Source: Allolobophora icterica (taxonomy: Eukaryota > Annelida > Clitellata > Crassiclitellata > Lumbricidae). From it: a DNA stretch of 64,000 nt. Of this stretch, positions 33,014 through 41,380 are shown piece after piece. The stretch's first letter is position 1, and every line of letters starts with the position of its first letter. The DNA lies in the NCBI GenBank assembly GCA_963556255.1, contig OY744610.1, forward strand, positions 15,263,339-15,327,338. The letters run 5' to 3'. Both the position numbers and the translations under genes were made by a program. The notes under the pieces are model-generated. The model ran no database searches. It was not told the DNA's origin and worked only from the letters and a program-made list of their open reading frames with translations.

Positions 33014-33731
33014 TCACACTTCTCTAATATGAAACTTGATCGACATCGCTTCCCCTCTAATGTTAATTAGTTTTCCATTTTGATCGGTAAGTCTCGTTTC
33101 CATCGATGAAATCGTATTCATCGTAACGGGGAGATAAATTAAATTAGCCGGGATTTGGATGATCTTATAACCAGGTCCAACGGTAGGGAAAAACGAATAT
33201 ATCACGTTCGTCGTTGATCCATTCGAGTACGAACCTCCGATTATGTCGCTAGTTACTCTAAAGCTGTCTATGTTCATTATATTCACAATGTTCTCCGATT
33301 CGTTATACCCGGCTATGTATAGACGACTTTCGAAACCTAGAACGGTTCTAATTGAGTTCGCGGTTCTAAAATCGACCTCATAATTCTGCGCGATAGTCAA
33401 CACCGCCTTCAACGTGTTGGTGTTTGCTTCTAACGTAATGTAATATTCTTCGTTTCCGGCATCGTAATGGCCGTTCTCTTTCATGATTTTCTTCACGTAG
33501 TCGTTTATATCCTCGAGCTCATAGGACCCTTCCGGAATATCTACGTCGAACCACGTCACGCCATGATCCGGCGAATACCGGAAGTTGTTGTTGCTCGCGT
33601 CTATGTTAGGAAACACGTAGTAAGTATACAAATCGACTAGAGCCATTTCATACTTTTTGGTTTTATCTAGTTCGATTACAGGATTGTTCCTCGTTATTAT
33701 TCGTGCGGTTCTGTCCTTTTCGTTACCCACT
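33014..33731 (-). pseudogene. Penton-like minor capsid protein, 3' part, interrupted by element B
   Basis: About 238 codons carrying the body of a single-jelly-roll penton-type protein (FPNIDASNNNFRYSPDHGVT, IPEGSYELEDINDYVKKIMK, SFRVTSDIIGGSYSNG, FFPTVGPGYKII). The frame has no ATG here. The true start and first ~29 codons are at 49765-49677, beyond element B, and the two parts are in register across the CCCACT duplication. The insertion therefore split an intact gene. Intact homologue: 38028-38819. Confidence 0.88.
33726..33731. repeat. Target-site duplication of Polinton B, left copy
   Basis: CCCACT precedes the left terminus AGTAGATAGG and is repeated directly after the right terminus at 49677-49682. 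Confidence 0.95.
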
Positions 33732-34002
33732 AGTAGATAGGAAGATCGGCAGCTAGCGATTTTGGCGATTTTAACCTAATCCTGGGTTCGAATCCTCTCC
33801 TATAGGTTAGAAAACGATCTCTAACCAGTAGCATAGGTTAAAAATCCTCAGCGTGCACGAACCTACAGACAGGGGAAAAATAAAATCACCCAATAACTAG
33901 GTAAAACGCCAAGCCTGCGTGCACGAACCTATAGACACGGGGTATGATGCCCCACAAGCCCCTCATAGGGCGACGCCGCATTCGTTGAAACTAACTACGT
34001 AG
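33732..34002 (+). repeat. Polinton B left terminal inverted repeat
   Basis: Reverse complement of 49406-49676. It contains GGTTCGAATCC, an exact Pol III B-box consensus, at about 33788; two copies of CGTGCACGAACCTAYAGACA roughly 70 bp apart; and CACCCAATAACTAGGT, shared with element A's repeat. Confidence 0.96.
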
Positions 34003-34356
34003 CGAGACGCTAGAATTGCCTGCGGCAGGATTAAGTCTCTTGCTTAATTAGTCCCGACCATTACCAACAGTGGCTCATTGTTCTAATGATGGGAAAGATG
34101 GACGGACGGGTGGACGTATGGATTATATAATATGCCTTCATGATTCTGTTGTAATTAAAAACATAGCCACAGCAACAGTTCGGCCTCGTGCAGCCTCGTT
34201 CAATCTGCGTTGACGTTAAACAATCGGTCTCTTTATTTCAATAACTCATGATCGTGCGTCACAGATTTACTTTTTCAGACCTAATCTGTTCTCTGCAACA
34301 TCGATGTCATTTACGATAACGCTTTTGCTGAGTAGGTACGCGTAACCAATTTCGAA
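34003..34356. other. Subterminal non-coding DNA of element B
   Basis: No gene recognised. A GTTCTAATGATGGGAAAGAT GG word at about 34080 recurs in variant form at about 34701, part of the internal repetition of this end of B. Confidence 0.45.
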
Positions 34357-34671
34357 ATGGCAAATTCAATTCGTGAAATAGGAAGATTTTCGGATGACGC
34401 GATTCATTTGGCAATAGCTGCGGTGTTTTAAAACCAGCCTGATGATAAACAGAAATTTGAGGCTCATTTGCGAGCCATTACCGCAATTCTTGAAAAACCA
34501 CCAAAGCGGAGAAGAACTGAACGGAGTGAAACAAGTTCTTACGACACTAAGATTTTCAACGAGGCAATCATTCCACAGATTCGAAGAGAAATTGAACAAT
34601 ACGAATCATGGAGATTTAGATTGGACTGGGACGACCGTCCACCACATTCCAATCCGCCTTTGGATGGTTGA
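34357..34671 (+). pseudogene. Small disrupted ORF in the integrase-side end of element B
   Basis: From the ATG at 34357 a frame of about 104 codons is broken by a single TAA at 34429-34431. It has a helical N-terminus (DDAIHLAIAAVF), a basic patch (KPPKRRRTERSE), and IIPQIRREIEQYESWRFRLD. I do not recognise it, and element A has nothing equivalent. It could be a captured or remnant regulatory gene. Confidence 0.4.
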
Positions 34672-34797
34672 ATGGAATGTCTCTTACAACAGTAGCTCGT
34701 TGTTCGAATGATGGGAAGGGTGGAGGGATGGATAAACAGAACGTGGACGGCCGCGTGTACCGCATTCCAATCCGCCTTTGGATGGTTGAATGGAATG
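34645..34797. repeat. Direct repeat of 35 bp in element B
   Basis: The word CATTCCAATCCGCCTTTGGA followed by TGGTTGAATGGAATG occurs at 34645-34679 and 34763-34797. Confidence 0.9.
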
Positions 34798-34871
34798 CCA
34801 TATCCGAACAATAAACAGACTCTATGCGCTTATGAGTGTTCGCAACATCACACTGTTATCAATTCTTTATT

Positions 34872-34980
34872 ATCAATCCATGAATTGAAGGACCCCAACC
34901 ATTTCACTAAAGACCGATTTCCACGTCTTTTCTATTCTAAATATTTCTTGAGTTACCATTAGAATCAGTAATCTTATAAA
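34872..34980 (-). pseudogene. Relic second copy of the integrase 3' end
   Basis: This stretch follows, with deletions, the sequence at 35776-35945 that encodes the chromodomain end of the integrase. Shared words include CCATGAATTGAA/CCAAGAATTGAA, TCCTAAATATTTCTTGAGT-like and CCATTAGAATCRGTAATCTT. It lies just downstream of the 233-residue gene, so an integrase 3' segment was duplicated or left behind at this end. Confidence 0.7.
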
Positions 34981-34985
34981 TCATC

Positions 34986-35687
34986 TTATTCTTGTGTGTA
35001 GAAAAGACGCCTTTGTCTAGCGAAACGATCGATGACTATAACATCGTTTACCTTTACCTGAATAGAGGGCTTAGCACCGATATAGATATTATCGATTCGA
35101 ATATCGCAAACGACTTTACAACGCGTATTTATGAGCGTTTTAGGATCGATCGGCTCATTGTTTAAATCGTAAAATCCTGTAATTATCTTAGGCGGCACAT
35201 CTGGATCTCGTGATTTTTCATAGGCAGTTAAAAGTTTCGGATACAGAGTAGGAGGTATATCGGAAAGGATTTTACCTTTCTCTTTCTTTCTGTAAAAAAT
35301 ATCCATTTGGTCAACATCCGCATTCATTTCGTATTTATTAAGCGCGTCTTTCACATCAGATTTTTTAAGATGTTCTTTTACTAGTTTTAAACACGATTCA
35401 AAAATTTCAATCGTCTTCGCTTCGTCTTCGGTTTCACCAACCATTTTATCGTACATGTTTAATGGTAAAGAATACGAGTCTAACAGACCCGTTTGTGAAG
35501 ATCGGTTTTCTTGAATCCCATAAGAATACAGCGGAGGAGTTTTTATAGATATTTTGTCGATTGTCCCATCGTCGTATTTGTACTTTAGAAATATGCGTTG
35601 AAATTTAGTTTCAGCGGGAGTAGACCTTTTTGTAACGTCTTCGAAAATAACATTATTAATATCAAAGTTTTTCCATGTGATTGCCAT
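34986..35687 (-). CDS. 233-residue terminal protein (element B)
   Basis: Starts at the ATG of ACTATGGCAATC. By eye it differs from the copy in A (52100-52801) at about 14 of 233 positions. Features: SIKTPPLYSYGIQENRSSQT then a helical middle (IEIFESCLKLVKEHLKKSDV) and an OB-like C-terminus (CKVVCDIRIDNIYIGAKPSI). The order SxPxxYxxGI... then VxCxIxxxxIxxGxKxxxQV reminds me of DUF2738/DUF5871-type proteins of large DNA viruses, which may bind single-stranded DNA; this is a hypothesis. It always follows the integrase. Confidence 0.6.
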   Translation of the reverse strand: MAITWKNFDINNVIFEDVTKRSTPAETKFQRIFLKYKYDDGTIDKISIKTPPLYSYGIQENRSSQTGLLDSYSLPLNMYDKMVGETEDEAKTIEIFESCLKLVKEHLKKSDVKDALNKYEMNADVDQMDIFYRKKEKGKILSDIPPTLYPKLLTAYEKSRDPDVPPKIITGFYDLNNEPIDPKTLINTRCKVVCDIRIDNIYIGAKPSIQVKVNDVIVIDRFARQRRLFYTQE

Positions 35688-35751
35688 AGTATCTCTTTAT
35701 TATATGAAAATTATTTTCTTTAAGTCGAAATAACATTTTTGAATAATCGTT

Positions 35752-36690
35752 TCACAACGTCATCAAGTTATCGTTATCGACCCAAGAATTGAACGAGTCC
35801 GGGTACCCGAGCCATTTAACGAGTGATTTCTTCCCACGTTTTCTAATCACTTTTTCGATCCTAAATATTTCTTGAGTCGTCTTCTGTAGCTCCTGTTCAT
35901 AGAATGAGCCTTGTAGCTCCTCACCATTAGAATCGGTAATCTTATAAGTTGGAGGATCCGTGTATTGAATCTGGGATACTATAAAAACTTCCTCCGTCCA
36001 TCTAGGGAGATATCCTTTCGAAAAGATATTTTTCTTTTTAGTTATCCTGACTTTATCTCCGATCGAGAATCTAGGGGTAACAGGCTCTGAGACCTCTCCG
36101 CCGTATAAATTCATAAATACAGTCTTTTCATTCGTTTTCATACTAGCCTTAGCGGGAGTCATTTTGATGGAAGAATGTCTCGTATTGTTATAATTACTAA
36201 CCATTCCGTCTAAAACGTCGATATATCTTCTCGTCGAATTAGCTGTAAAGTACTTAAACATTTTATCTTTCATCGTCTTGTTCCACCTCTCGACTACGCA
36301 AGATTTCTCTTCGTTCTCCGTAGAGTACAGCTCGAGCAAAGCCTTTACGTCTTTGTTATAAAACTCCTTTCCCTTGTCTACCCATAACTTAACAGGCTTT
36401 CGTCCGCTCTCGAGTATCTTCAAGAAGCCGCTTGCTGTAGATTTCCCACTCTTATCGTTCAATGGCACGATCCATCCGTACTTGGAAAACACGTCTATAA
36501 CGGTTAGTAGGTATTTCACGCCATCGTTAAATTTAGCGAATGCTTGCATATCTACTAAATCAACCGCCCATATCTCATCTGTCCCGTTAACGTACACCTT
36601 CCGTTTTCTAAAATGCCTTACTACTGGTTTATGTAGTTCATCCGCGAGCTCGTCGGTCCATTTCAGGTCGGTTTGTAATTTTAGGCTTTT
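35752..36690 (-). CDS. INT: DDE integrase with chromodomain, in -1 frame behind PLA2 (element B)
   Basis: Retroviral-type integrase catalytic core: D44 in AVDLVDMQAF, second Asp in LWVDKGKEFYNKD, Glu in SCVVERWNKTM. I count 28 residues between the last two, shorter than the classical 35. A C-terminal chromodomain (IFRIEKVIRKRGKKSLVKWL GYPDSFNSW) may steer insertion to marked chromatin. No ATG exists in frame before the first catalytic Asp; the first is M48, four residues after it. The frame is entered by the -1 slip at 36690-36696 within the PLA2 gene (coordinates start at that codon). Splicing or a non-AUG start are alternatives. Confidence 0.9.
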   Translation of the reverse strand, partial: KSLKLQTDLKWTDELADELHKPVVRHFRKRKVYVNGTDEIWAVDLVDMQAFAKFNDGVKYLLTVIDVFSKYGWIVPLNDKSGKSTASGFLKILESGRKPVKLWVDKGKEFYNKDVKALLELYSTENEEKSCVVERWNKTMKDKMFKYFTANSTRRYIDVLDGMVSNYNNTRHSSIKMTPAKASMKTNEKTVFMNLYGGEVSEPVTPRFSIGDKVRITKKKNIFSKGYLPRWTEEVFIVSQIQYTDPPTYKITDSNGEELQGSFYEQELQKTTQEIFRIEKVIRKRGKKSLVKWLGYPDSFNSWVDNDNLMTL

Positions 36691-37196
36691 TTTAAACCTA
36701 ACCCGAGACTCGCTTTAGTATATAAAATAGGCTTGACTATGCTCCTCTCTATTCGTTCCCGCAAGCTAGGATTAGGAATATTATTCAAATCATTAATCAT
36801 CGTTCTATCAGCGACATTCCTAGAAGCCGTATCAGTGTGCTGGTTGTAAGCTAAATCATGAATATACGCGGCACTATCAACCCTATCAACGGGTTTAGAC
36901 CACTCTTTTGGAGTTCCATCAGGATTCAACCGCAAATCTAGTCTAGTTCCTGGTCCTGTAAACTGATGGCCTGGTAAATGCATCTCACCTGGGAATTTAG
37001 CCCAAGGCAACTTAATACCGCTAGTTACCGAATTTAGAGATCCAACTAGATCACCGCCTTGTGCCGCTTTCACGAACTGCGTCTTTATTTTTCCACAAAC
37101 ATCGCACGTGCCTCTGAGCATCGACCTCCCATTCTTCGTTATAACGGTCTGTACATTTCTAGTTTTAGTATGATTTTTACACTTTACGCAATACAT
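36681..37196 (-). CDS. Zinc-ribbon plus phospholipase A2 protein (element B)
   Basis: 171 residues. C3/C6 and C31/C34 (YCVKC ... CDVCG) form a zinc ribbon of the DUF5679 type. Residues 75-118 (LPGHQFTGPGTRLDL ... VDSAAYIHDLAY) carry the parvovirus-VP1-type PLA2 signature: a GPG calcium loop and a catalytic His-Asp pair (H113-D114). Such PLA2 domains breach endosomal membranes during virus entry. The gene is divergent from the ATPase, sharing the short region 37197-37227. Its last codons contain the slippery TTTAAAA through which the integrase frame can be reached. Confidence 0.85.
   Translation of the reverse strand: MYCVKCKNHTKTRNVQTVITKNGRSMLRGTCDVCGKIKTQFVKAAQGGDLVGSLNSVTSGIKLPWAKFPGEMHLPGHQFTGPGTRLDLRLNPDGTPKEWSKPVDRVDSAAYIHDLAYNQHTDTASRNVADRTMINDLNNIPNPSLRERIERSIVKPILYTKASLGLGLKKA
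36690..36696 (-). promoter_or_regulatory. Candidate -1 ribosomal frameshift site (element B)
   Basis: On the minus strand the PLA2 frame reads GGT TTA AAA AAA GCC TAA. The heptamer T TTA AAA fits the X XXY YYZ rule, and the -1 frame from there is open into the integrase. The same site in the same register is in element A at 51103-51109. Confidence 0.6.
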
Positions 37197-37227
37197 CCTT
37201 TTTTAAGAATAACAAGATATATTTAAA

Positions 37228-38004
37228 ATGGAAGTCGTAAACTTTTCGTGGAACGGTGCGCTATCTAAGAGACGCAATAATCCTCTGTTACCACCAAGCA
37301 TAAGGGGATTAATTGTAGGAAAGTCTGGTTGTGGTAAGACTACATTACTGTTGAACTTACTTATAAGACCTGGGTGGTTAGATTACAACAATCTACAAAT
37401 ATTCGGTCGGTCTCTCTTTCAACCAGAGTATAAACTTCTGAAAAAGGCATTTGAACAAAAGCTACCTAAAGAATTCATAGTCGTGTTATTCGATTACCAA
37501 GACGAGATCGTAAGACAAAATATTTCACCAGCAGTTGTAGTTGAGGAAATGGCTAAACACCTGAATGAGAAATCCGATATATCTTCCAAGTTCTTTGAAT
37601 CGGCTGAAGACGTACCAGACCCGAGAGAATTGGATCCGGAGAAGAAGCACCTAATGATATTCGACGACCTTCAGCTAGAAAAGCAGAATAAATGCGAGGC
37701 CTACTACATCCGAGGAAGGCACAGCAATGTTGACAGCATATACCTCGCCCAAAATTATTTTAAATTGCCGCGGCAGACGATTAGAGAGAATGCAAACTTT
37801 ATCTGTTTGTTTCCGCAAGACCAGAAAAATATTGATCATATATACGGAGATCACGCGAGTACGGACATGTCTAAGGACGAGTTTAAGAAACTATGTCAAA
37901 GAGCTTGGAAGCAACGTCATGGTTTTGTAGTAATAGACCAGACTAGTGATAAAAACAACGGCAAGTATAGATGCGGCTTCGATGAATTCTACATTCCGCT
38001 ATAA
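37228..38004 (+). CDS. ATP: Packaging ATPase, FtsK/HerA (A32-like) type (element B)
   Basis: 258 residues, start in TATTTAAAATG. Walker A GKSGCGKTT (31-39), Walker B LMIFDD (142-147), and a sensor-like YLAQNYFKLPRQTIRENANF. This is the genome-packaging ATPase family shared by Polintons, adintoviruses, virophages and large DNA viruses, thought to pump DNA into procapsids. Divergent from PLA2 and followed closely by the penton gene. Complete, unlike the frameshifted copy in A. Confidence 0.92.
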   Translation: MEVVNFSWNGALSKRRNNPLLPPSIRGLIVGKSGCGKTTLLLNLLIRPGWLDYNNLQIFGRSLFQPEYKLLKKAFEQKLPKEFIVVLFDYQDEIVRQNISPAVVVEEMAKHLNEKSDISSKFFESAEDVPDPRELDPEKKHLMIFDDLQLEKQNKCEAYYIRGRHSNVDSIYLAQNYFKLPRQTIRENANFICLFPQDQKNIDHIYGDHASTDMSKDEFKKLCQRAWKQRHGFVVIDQTSDKNNGKYRCGFDEFYIPL

Positions 38005-38027
38005 ATAAATCTTTCGTTAAGTTAAAA

Positions 38028-38819
38028 ATGGAATCGAATCTACAAAAGATTGCGGACAATACCGAAAGGATCGCGCGTAACACGGAACCAAAGACATCGT
38101 TTTACATATTATTAAGCGAGAAGACTTCGAGAATAAGAACGCGGTTCAATCCGCTGATACAGTTCGATAGAGATAAAAGGTACGAGATGTCTTTAGTCAA
38201 CCTAGAATCATATTTTTCCTTCCCGAATATCGGAGCGAATAACAACAGCTTTTCGTATTCACCGAATGGTGGGAGTACGTGGGTTACTATACGCATCCCC
38301 GAAGGCTGTTATGAAATTACTGATATTAACGAATACGTGCAGAGAACCATGAAAGAAACGGAGCATTACGATATGGTTAACGACGCGTACAATATTAAGA
38401 TAGACGCAAACAGTAATACGTTGAAAACTGTTTTACATATAGCTGAAAATTACCTCGTTGATTTTGGGGAGTTGAATTCTATCGGGAAAGTCCTCGGTTT
38501 TAATAGCCAGCGTTATTCAGCGGGGTACCAAGAATCGGAGAATATAGTAGACATAATGAGTGTTACTAGTCTGAGGGTTACAAGCGATATCGTCGGAGCG
38601 TCTTATAGTAACGGAACTACGGATAATATCATTTATTCCTTCTTCCCGAATGTAGGGCCCGGTTATAAGATTATCGAAACGCCTAGAAATTTGATATATC
38701 TTCCAATCACCCTATCCACTATTTCGTCAATGGAGACGACTCTCGTCGATCAGAATGGTAAACTAATTAATCTGCGAGGTGAGGAATTATCGATACGGTT
38801 TCATATTAGAGAAGCTTAA
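38028..38819 (+). CDS. Penton-like minor capsid protein (element B)
   Basis: 263 residues, start in AAGTTAAAAATG. The N-terminal arm (LQKIADNTERIARNTEPKTS) precedes a single-jelly-roll body: MSLVNLESYFSFPNIGANNN, IPEGCYEITDINEYVQRTMK, SLRVTSDIVGASYSNG, FFPNVGPGYKII, ending SIRFHIREA. The pattern matches Polinton/adintovirus penton proteins that occupy capsid vertices; the fibre-like protein may attach here. Intact; counterpart of the interrupted gene of A. Confidence 0.82.
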   Translation: MESNLQKIADNTERIARNTEPKTSFYILLSEKTSRIRTRFNPLIQFDRDKRYEMSLVNLESYFSFPNIGANNNSFSYSPNGGSTWVTIRIPEGCYEITDINEYVQRTMKETEHYDMVNDAYNIKIDANSNTLKTVLHIAENYLVDFGELNSIGKVLGFNSQRYSAGYQESENIVDIMSVTSLRVTSDIVGASYSNGTTDNIIYSFFPNVGPGYKIIETPRNLIYLPITLSTISSMETTLVDQNGKLINLRGEELSIRFHIREA

Positions 38820-38839
38820 AGTTTTTCTAGTTATTTAAA

Positions 38840-39436
38840 ATGAGTCGATACACGAACGTTAAAGTCAATATTTCAGAAGGACAAAAAGATAAATTTAAAA
38901 GATCGCTACAAGCGGGAACAGGCGTAAGCATCAAACTAAGTCACAGCGATTTAGATGGAGAGCACGTGTTAGCTCTTACCCAAGCACAGATCAATAAATT
39001 ATCCAAAGCGTATCAGGATGGGAAAGGTGTGACTCTAAACTTGAGTAAAACCCAATTAATACATAACGCTAAAGTCGAAGGAGGGTTTATAGGTGCTATG
39101 TTACCGTTTCTAGCAACTGCGGGTAAATTCCTACTAGGTAGCCTATTACCGAGCTTAGCAACGGGTGCATTAACTGGAATAGGCGCGGCGGCTGGTTCTA
39201 AAGTCATCGATAAAGTTTCAGGTGGAGCTATATATCTCAATACTAGAGGTAAAAACTATAAGATAGAGCAACAAGGGCAGGGCTTATATTTGAAGCCATA
39301 TCAAGGATCTGGATTAAACGGTCTGGGAGAAGGTCTGTATCTGAAGAGAGGTAATGCGTTCGTAAATGGGGAAGGGCTTATATTTGGACCAGATTCACCG
39401 TTTAAGAACATTCCGCTTCTCGGATTGTTGCTTTAA
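38840..39436 (+). CDS. Hydrophobic/glycine-rich virion protein, pX-like (element B)
   Basis: 198 residues, start in TATTTAAAATG. Same layout as 32355-32981: NISEGQKDKFKRSLQAG domain, hydrophobic segment (GGFIGAMLPFLATAGKFLLG ... LPSLATGALTGIGAA), and a C-terminus with GLYLK-type units, here only loosely repeated instead of three perfect copies. It ends FGPDSPFKNIPLLGLLL, a C-terminal motif shared with A. Probably a virion protein with membrane or core function; inference. Confidence 0.6.
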   Translation: MSRYTNVKVNISEGQKDKFKRSLQAGTGVSIKLSHSDLDGEHVLALTQAQINKLSKAYQDGKGVTLNLSKTQLIHNAKVEGGFIGAMLPFLATAGKFLLGSLLPSLATGALTGIGAAAGSKVIDKVSGGAIYLNTRGKNYKIEQQGQGLYLKPYQGSGLNGLGEGLYLKRGNAFVNGEGLIFGPDSPFKNIPLLGLLL

Positions 39437-39455
39437 AAAATATATCGTATATAAA

Positions 39456-39872
39456 ATGTCTCTATTTCCGATTCATAAAATGGGGTGGACGAAACCTAAA
39501 TATGTCCCAGAAAAAAGGACTCAACCGAGATCCGTCAGGTGGCAGGCGTGCGAAGGTATGTGGGATGTTAAATATAGACCGCAAAGACAAATGGGCGGTC
39601 TACGATGGGAGTTTTTTGCTCAAGAAGAGAAAACTATTCAGCCGCAAGAAAATGTAGTTTTACCGTTAGGCTTGGGTGTTCGAATGACGAAAGGCTCGTG
39701 TAAAGTTTCACTCCGTCCAGAATTTATAGAAGCGGGTTGCCGCCTGCTAAGCGATACCGTTACTGGGTTCGCGGAAGATATTTTACTAGATATTAAGAAT
39801 TTTAACGACCTCGGAACGGTCGTCGTAAACGAAGGAAACTCGTTATGTTATGTGAATTACGAACGAAATTGA
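39456..39872 (+). CDS. dUTPase-fold-like small protein (element B)
   Basis: 138 residues, start at GTATATAAAATG. Arg-rich N-terminus, then GGLRWEFFAQEEKTIQPQEN, VLPLGLGVRMTKGSCKVSLR and DLGTVVVNEGNSLCYVNYER. Same dUTPase-like strand order as in A, again without recognisable catalytic motifs. The two copies differ a lot outside the GLGVRMTKGSC block. Confidence 0.5.
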   Translation: MSLFPIHKMGWTKPKYVPEKRTQPRSVRWQACEGMWDVKYRPQRQMGGLRWEFFAQEEKTIQPQENVVLPLGLGVRMTKGSCKVSLRPEFIEAGCRLLSDTVTGFAEDILLDIKNFNDLGTVVVNEGNSLCYVNYERN

Positions 39873-39904
39873 ATTCCATTTTAAAAAGTCTTCGGTATTA
39901 TAAA

Positions 39905-40426
39905 ATGGAATCGAACAAAGCAGACTCCTATCGTCTTCAGAAAATATCTGAAATTCAACAGGAAATCCTAAGAGAACGAGAAAAGAGAGACGTAATCTGT
40001 AAGAAATACCAAAAGAGCGTTAAAGTAGTCGAAGCGCTGGGAGGGTTGTTGACCCTTACATCTTCGGGACTCGGCGTATTAGGCGTAACTTTTCTAAGTA
40101 CCATCGTTGCTGCACCCGCCGCTACCATCGTGGTATCTTTATCCGCCGGAGCTGGAGCGCTATCTCTAGTAGTATCTACCCAAGTCCGCCGAATACTATC
40201 GCTCCGGCAAGAAAAACACGCAAAGATCAGGACTATAGCCGAAGGGAAACTCAATTCGATTAGTGACCTCGTTTCAAAATCCCTAGACGATAATAACATC
40301 TCGGACTCGGAATATTCCGTTATTCTGAGCGAGTTCGAGAAATTTAATCAGATGAAGGAAGAGATTAGAAGTAAAACCACTATCAACGTAGATGAAGCGA
40401 CGAAACGTTTTGGTAAAACGGATTGA
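39905..40426 (+). CDS. Coiled-coil protein with hydrophobic hairpin (element B)
   Basis: 173 residues, start in TATTATAAAATGG. Charged helix (LQKISEIQQEILREREKRDV), two hydrophobic stretches (ALGGLLTLTSSGLGVLGVTF; TIVAAPAATIVVSLSAGAGA), second charged helix (ISDSEYSVILSEFEKFNQMK). It lacks the low-complexity C-terminus of the A copy. The corresponding ACGTTTT-type repeat lies just downstream, in non-coding DNA at 40437-40476. Confidence 0.65.
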   Translation: MESNKADSYRLQKISEIQQEILREREKRDVICKKYQKSVKVVEALGGLLTLTSSGLGVLGVTFLSTIVAAPAATIVVSLSAGAGALSLVVSTQVRRILSLRQEKHAKIRTIAEGKLNSISDLVSKSLDDNNISDSEYSVILSEFEKFNQMKEEIRSKTTINVDEATKRFGKTD

Positions 40427-40436
40427 ATACAAAACG

Positions 40437-40476
40437 AACGTTTATTTACGTTTTACGTTTTACGTTTTACGTTTAA
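40437..40476. repeat. ACGTTTT tandem repeat between genes (element B)
   Basis: Three or more TTTTACG/ACGTTT units between the membrane and DUF8207-like genes. Element A has a related tract in the same relative place (about 31285-31350), there inside the end of the coding frame. Conserved position suggests a cis signal or a mutation-prone tract. Confidence 0.6.
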
Positions 40477-40498
40477 ATATTATGTTTCATACTTAAAA

Positions 40499-41379
40499 AT
40501 GTCGTTTCTAAAAATTGAGGACCCAGCTAAACGTAAATTTATAGTTGAGAAGTTTCTCAAGCTGAAGCAAAGCATTAGACAAGATTCGTTATCCGAGAAA
40601 TTAGGAGACGTGTCTCTTCAGCGGGAATTAACGAAAGCGTACAAACCGATAATCGACTCGCAGTCTGGAATATCTAAAGAGTTAGGTACGATAAAAGAGA
40701 ACTCTAAGTTAACGGCTGAAGCCCTTCGTGCTTTGCCCACATCGATAACGACGTCGTTGAAAGCGATTCAATTCCCGCAGTATCCATCGATAAAAGCGTT
40801 CGAGGATGATCCCGTTTCAGATATTAGAACTTTAGAATTGGGTGATATCGCTACAAAATATTTAAAAGAATACGCCTCGGACAAGAAGGAGACGGATACA
40901 ACCTTCGGAATACGCTCAAAAGATGGAGGGTTTTTCATCGGGAACAGCCCAATCTCGATCGAAGGAGATGATGTAACGGTGGGTAATAACACCTACAAGG
41001 GGACTCCAGGGCTGTGGGAATTGATGACGAGGAAGAAACCAGATAAGACGATATACACTCAAACGATCTGGATGAGTATAAGGAAATTCTTGAATCGACG
41101 GGTGCTATGTTTACGCAGAAAAATCCTAACAAGCCTAGAGCGTCTAGAGGCTCAAAGTATAATGAAATCATTAAGCCGATGCGGGCTCCAACAGGCGAGG
41201 GGGTTGTTGTTCTCCCGCAAGACCCTAACGCGTTAGTGGAAATGTTAGCACTACGAATGGCTAGCTTCAGAGCGGGAAATACGGGCTTGAGAAACGAGAT
41301 AGTCGGCATCGGTGATGAGTTACGTCGACAAAATGCGATTAATGAGTTGTACTATAAAACTTTAATGATGCAATTATAA
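40499..41379 (+). pseudogene. DUF8207-like Polinton protein, frameshifted (element B)
   Basis: Homologue of 30291-31205 with the GTPGLWELMT core. The frame is broken near 41055: after KPDKTIYT the correct continuation (NDLDEYKEILESTG ... NKPRASRGSKYNEIIKPM) is in the +1 frame and runs to 41379. One base appears lost. This is the only broken gene I see in element B; a sequencing error cannot be excluded. Its stop overlaps the TATAAAATG start motif of the next gene. Confidence 0.75.
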
Positions 41380-41380
41380 A

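Noticed and set aside
33780..33815. Functional tRNA gene in the terminal repeat of B
   Set aside because: Only the B box fits; the T stem mispairs and I found no acceptor stem or A box.
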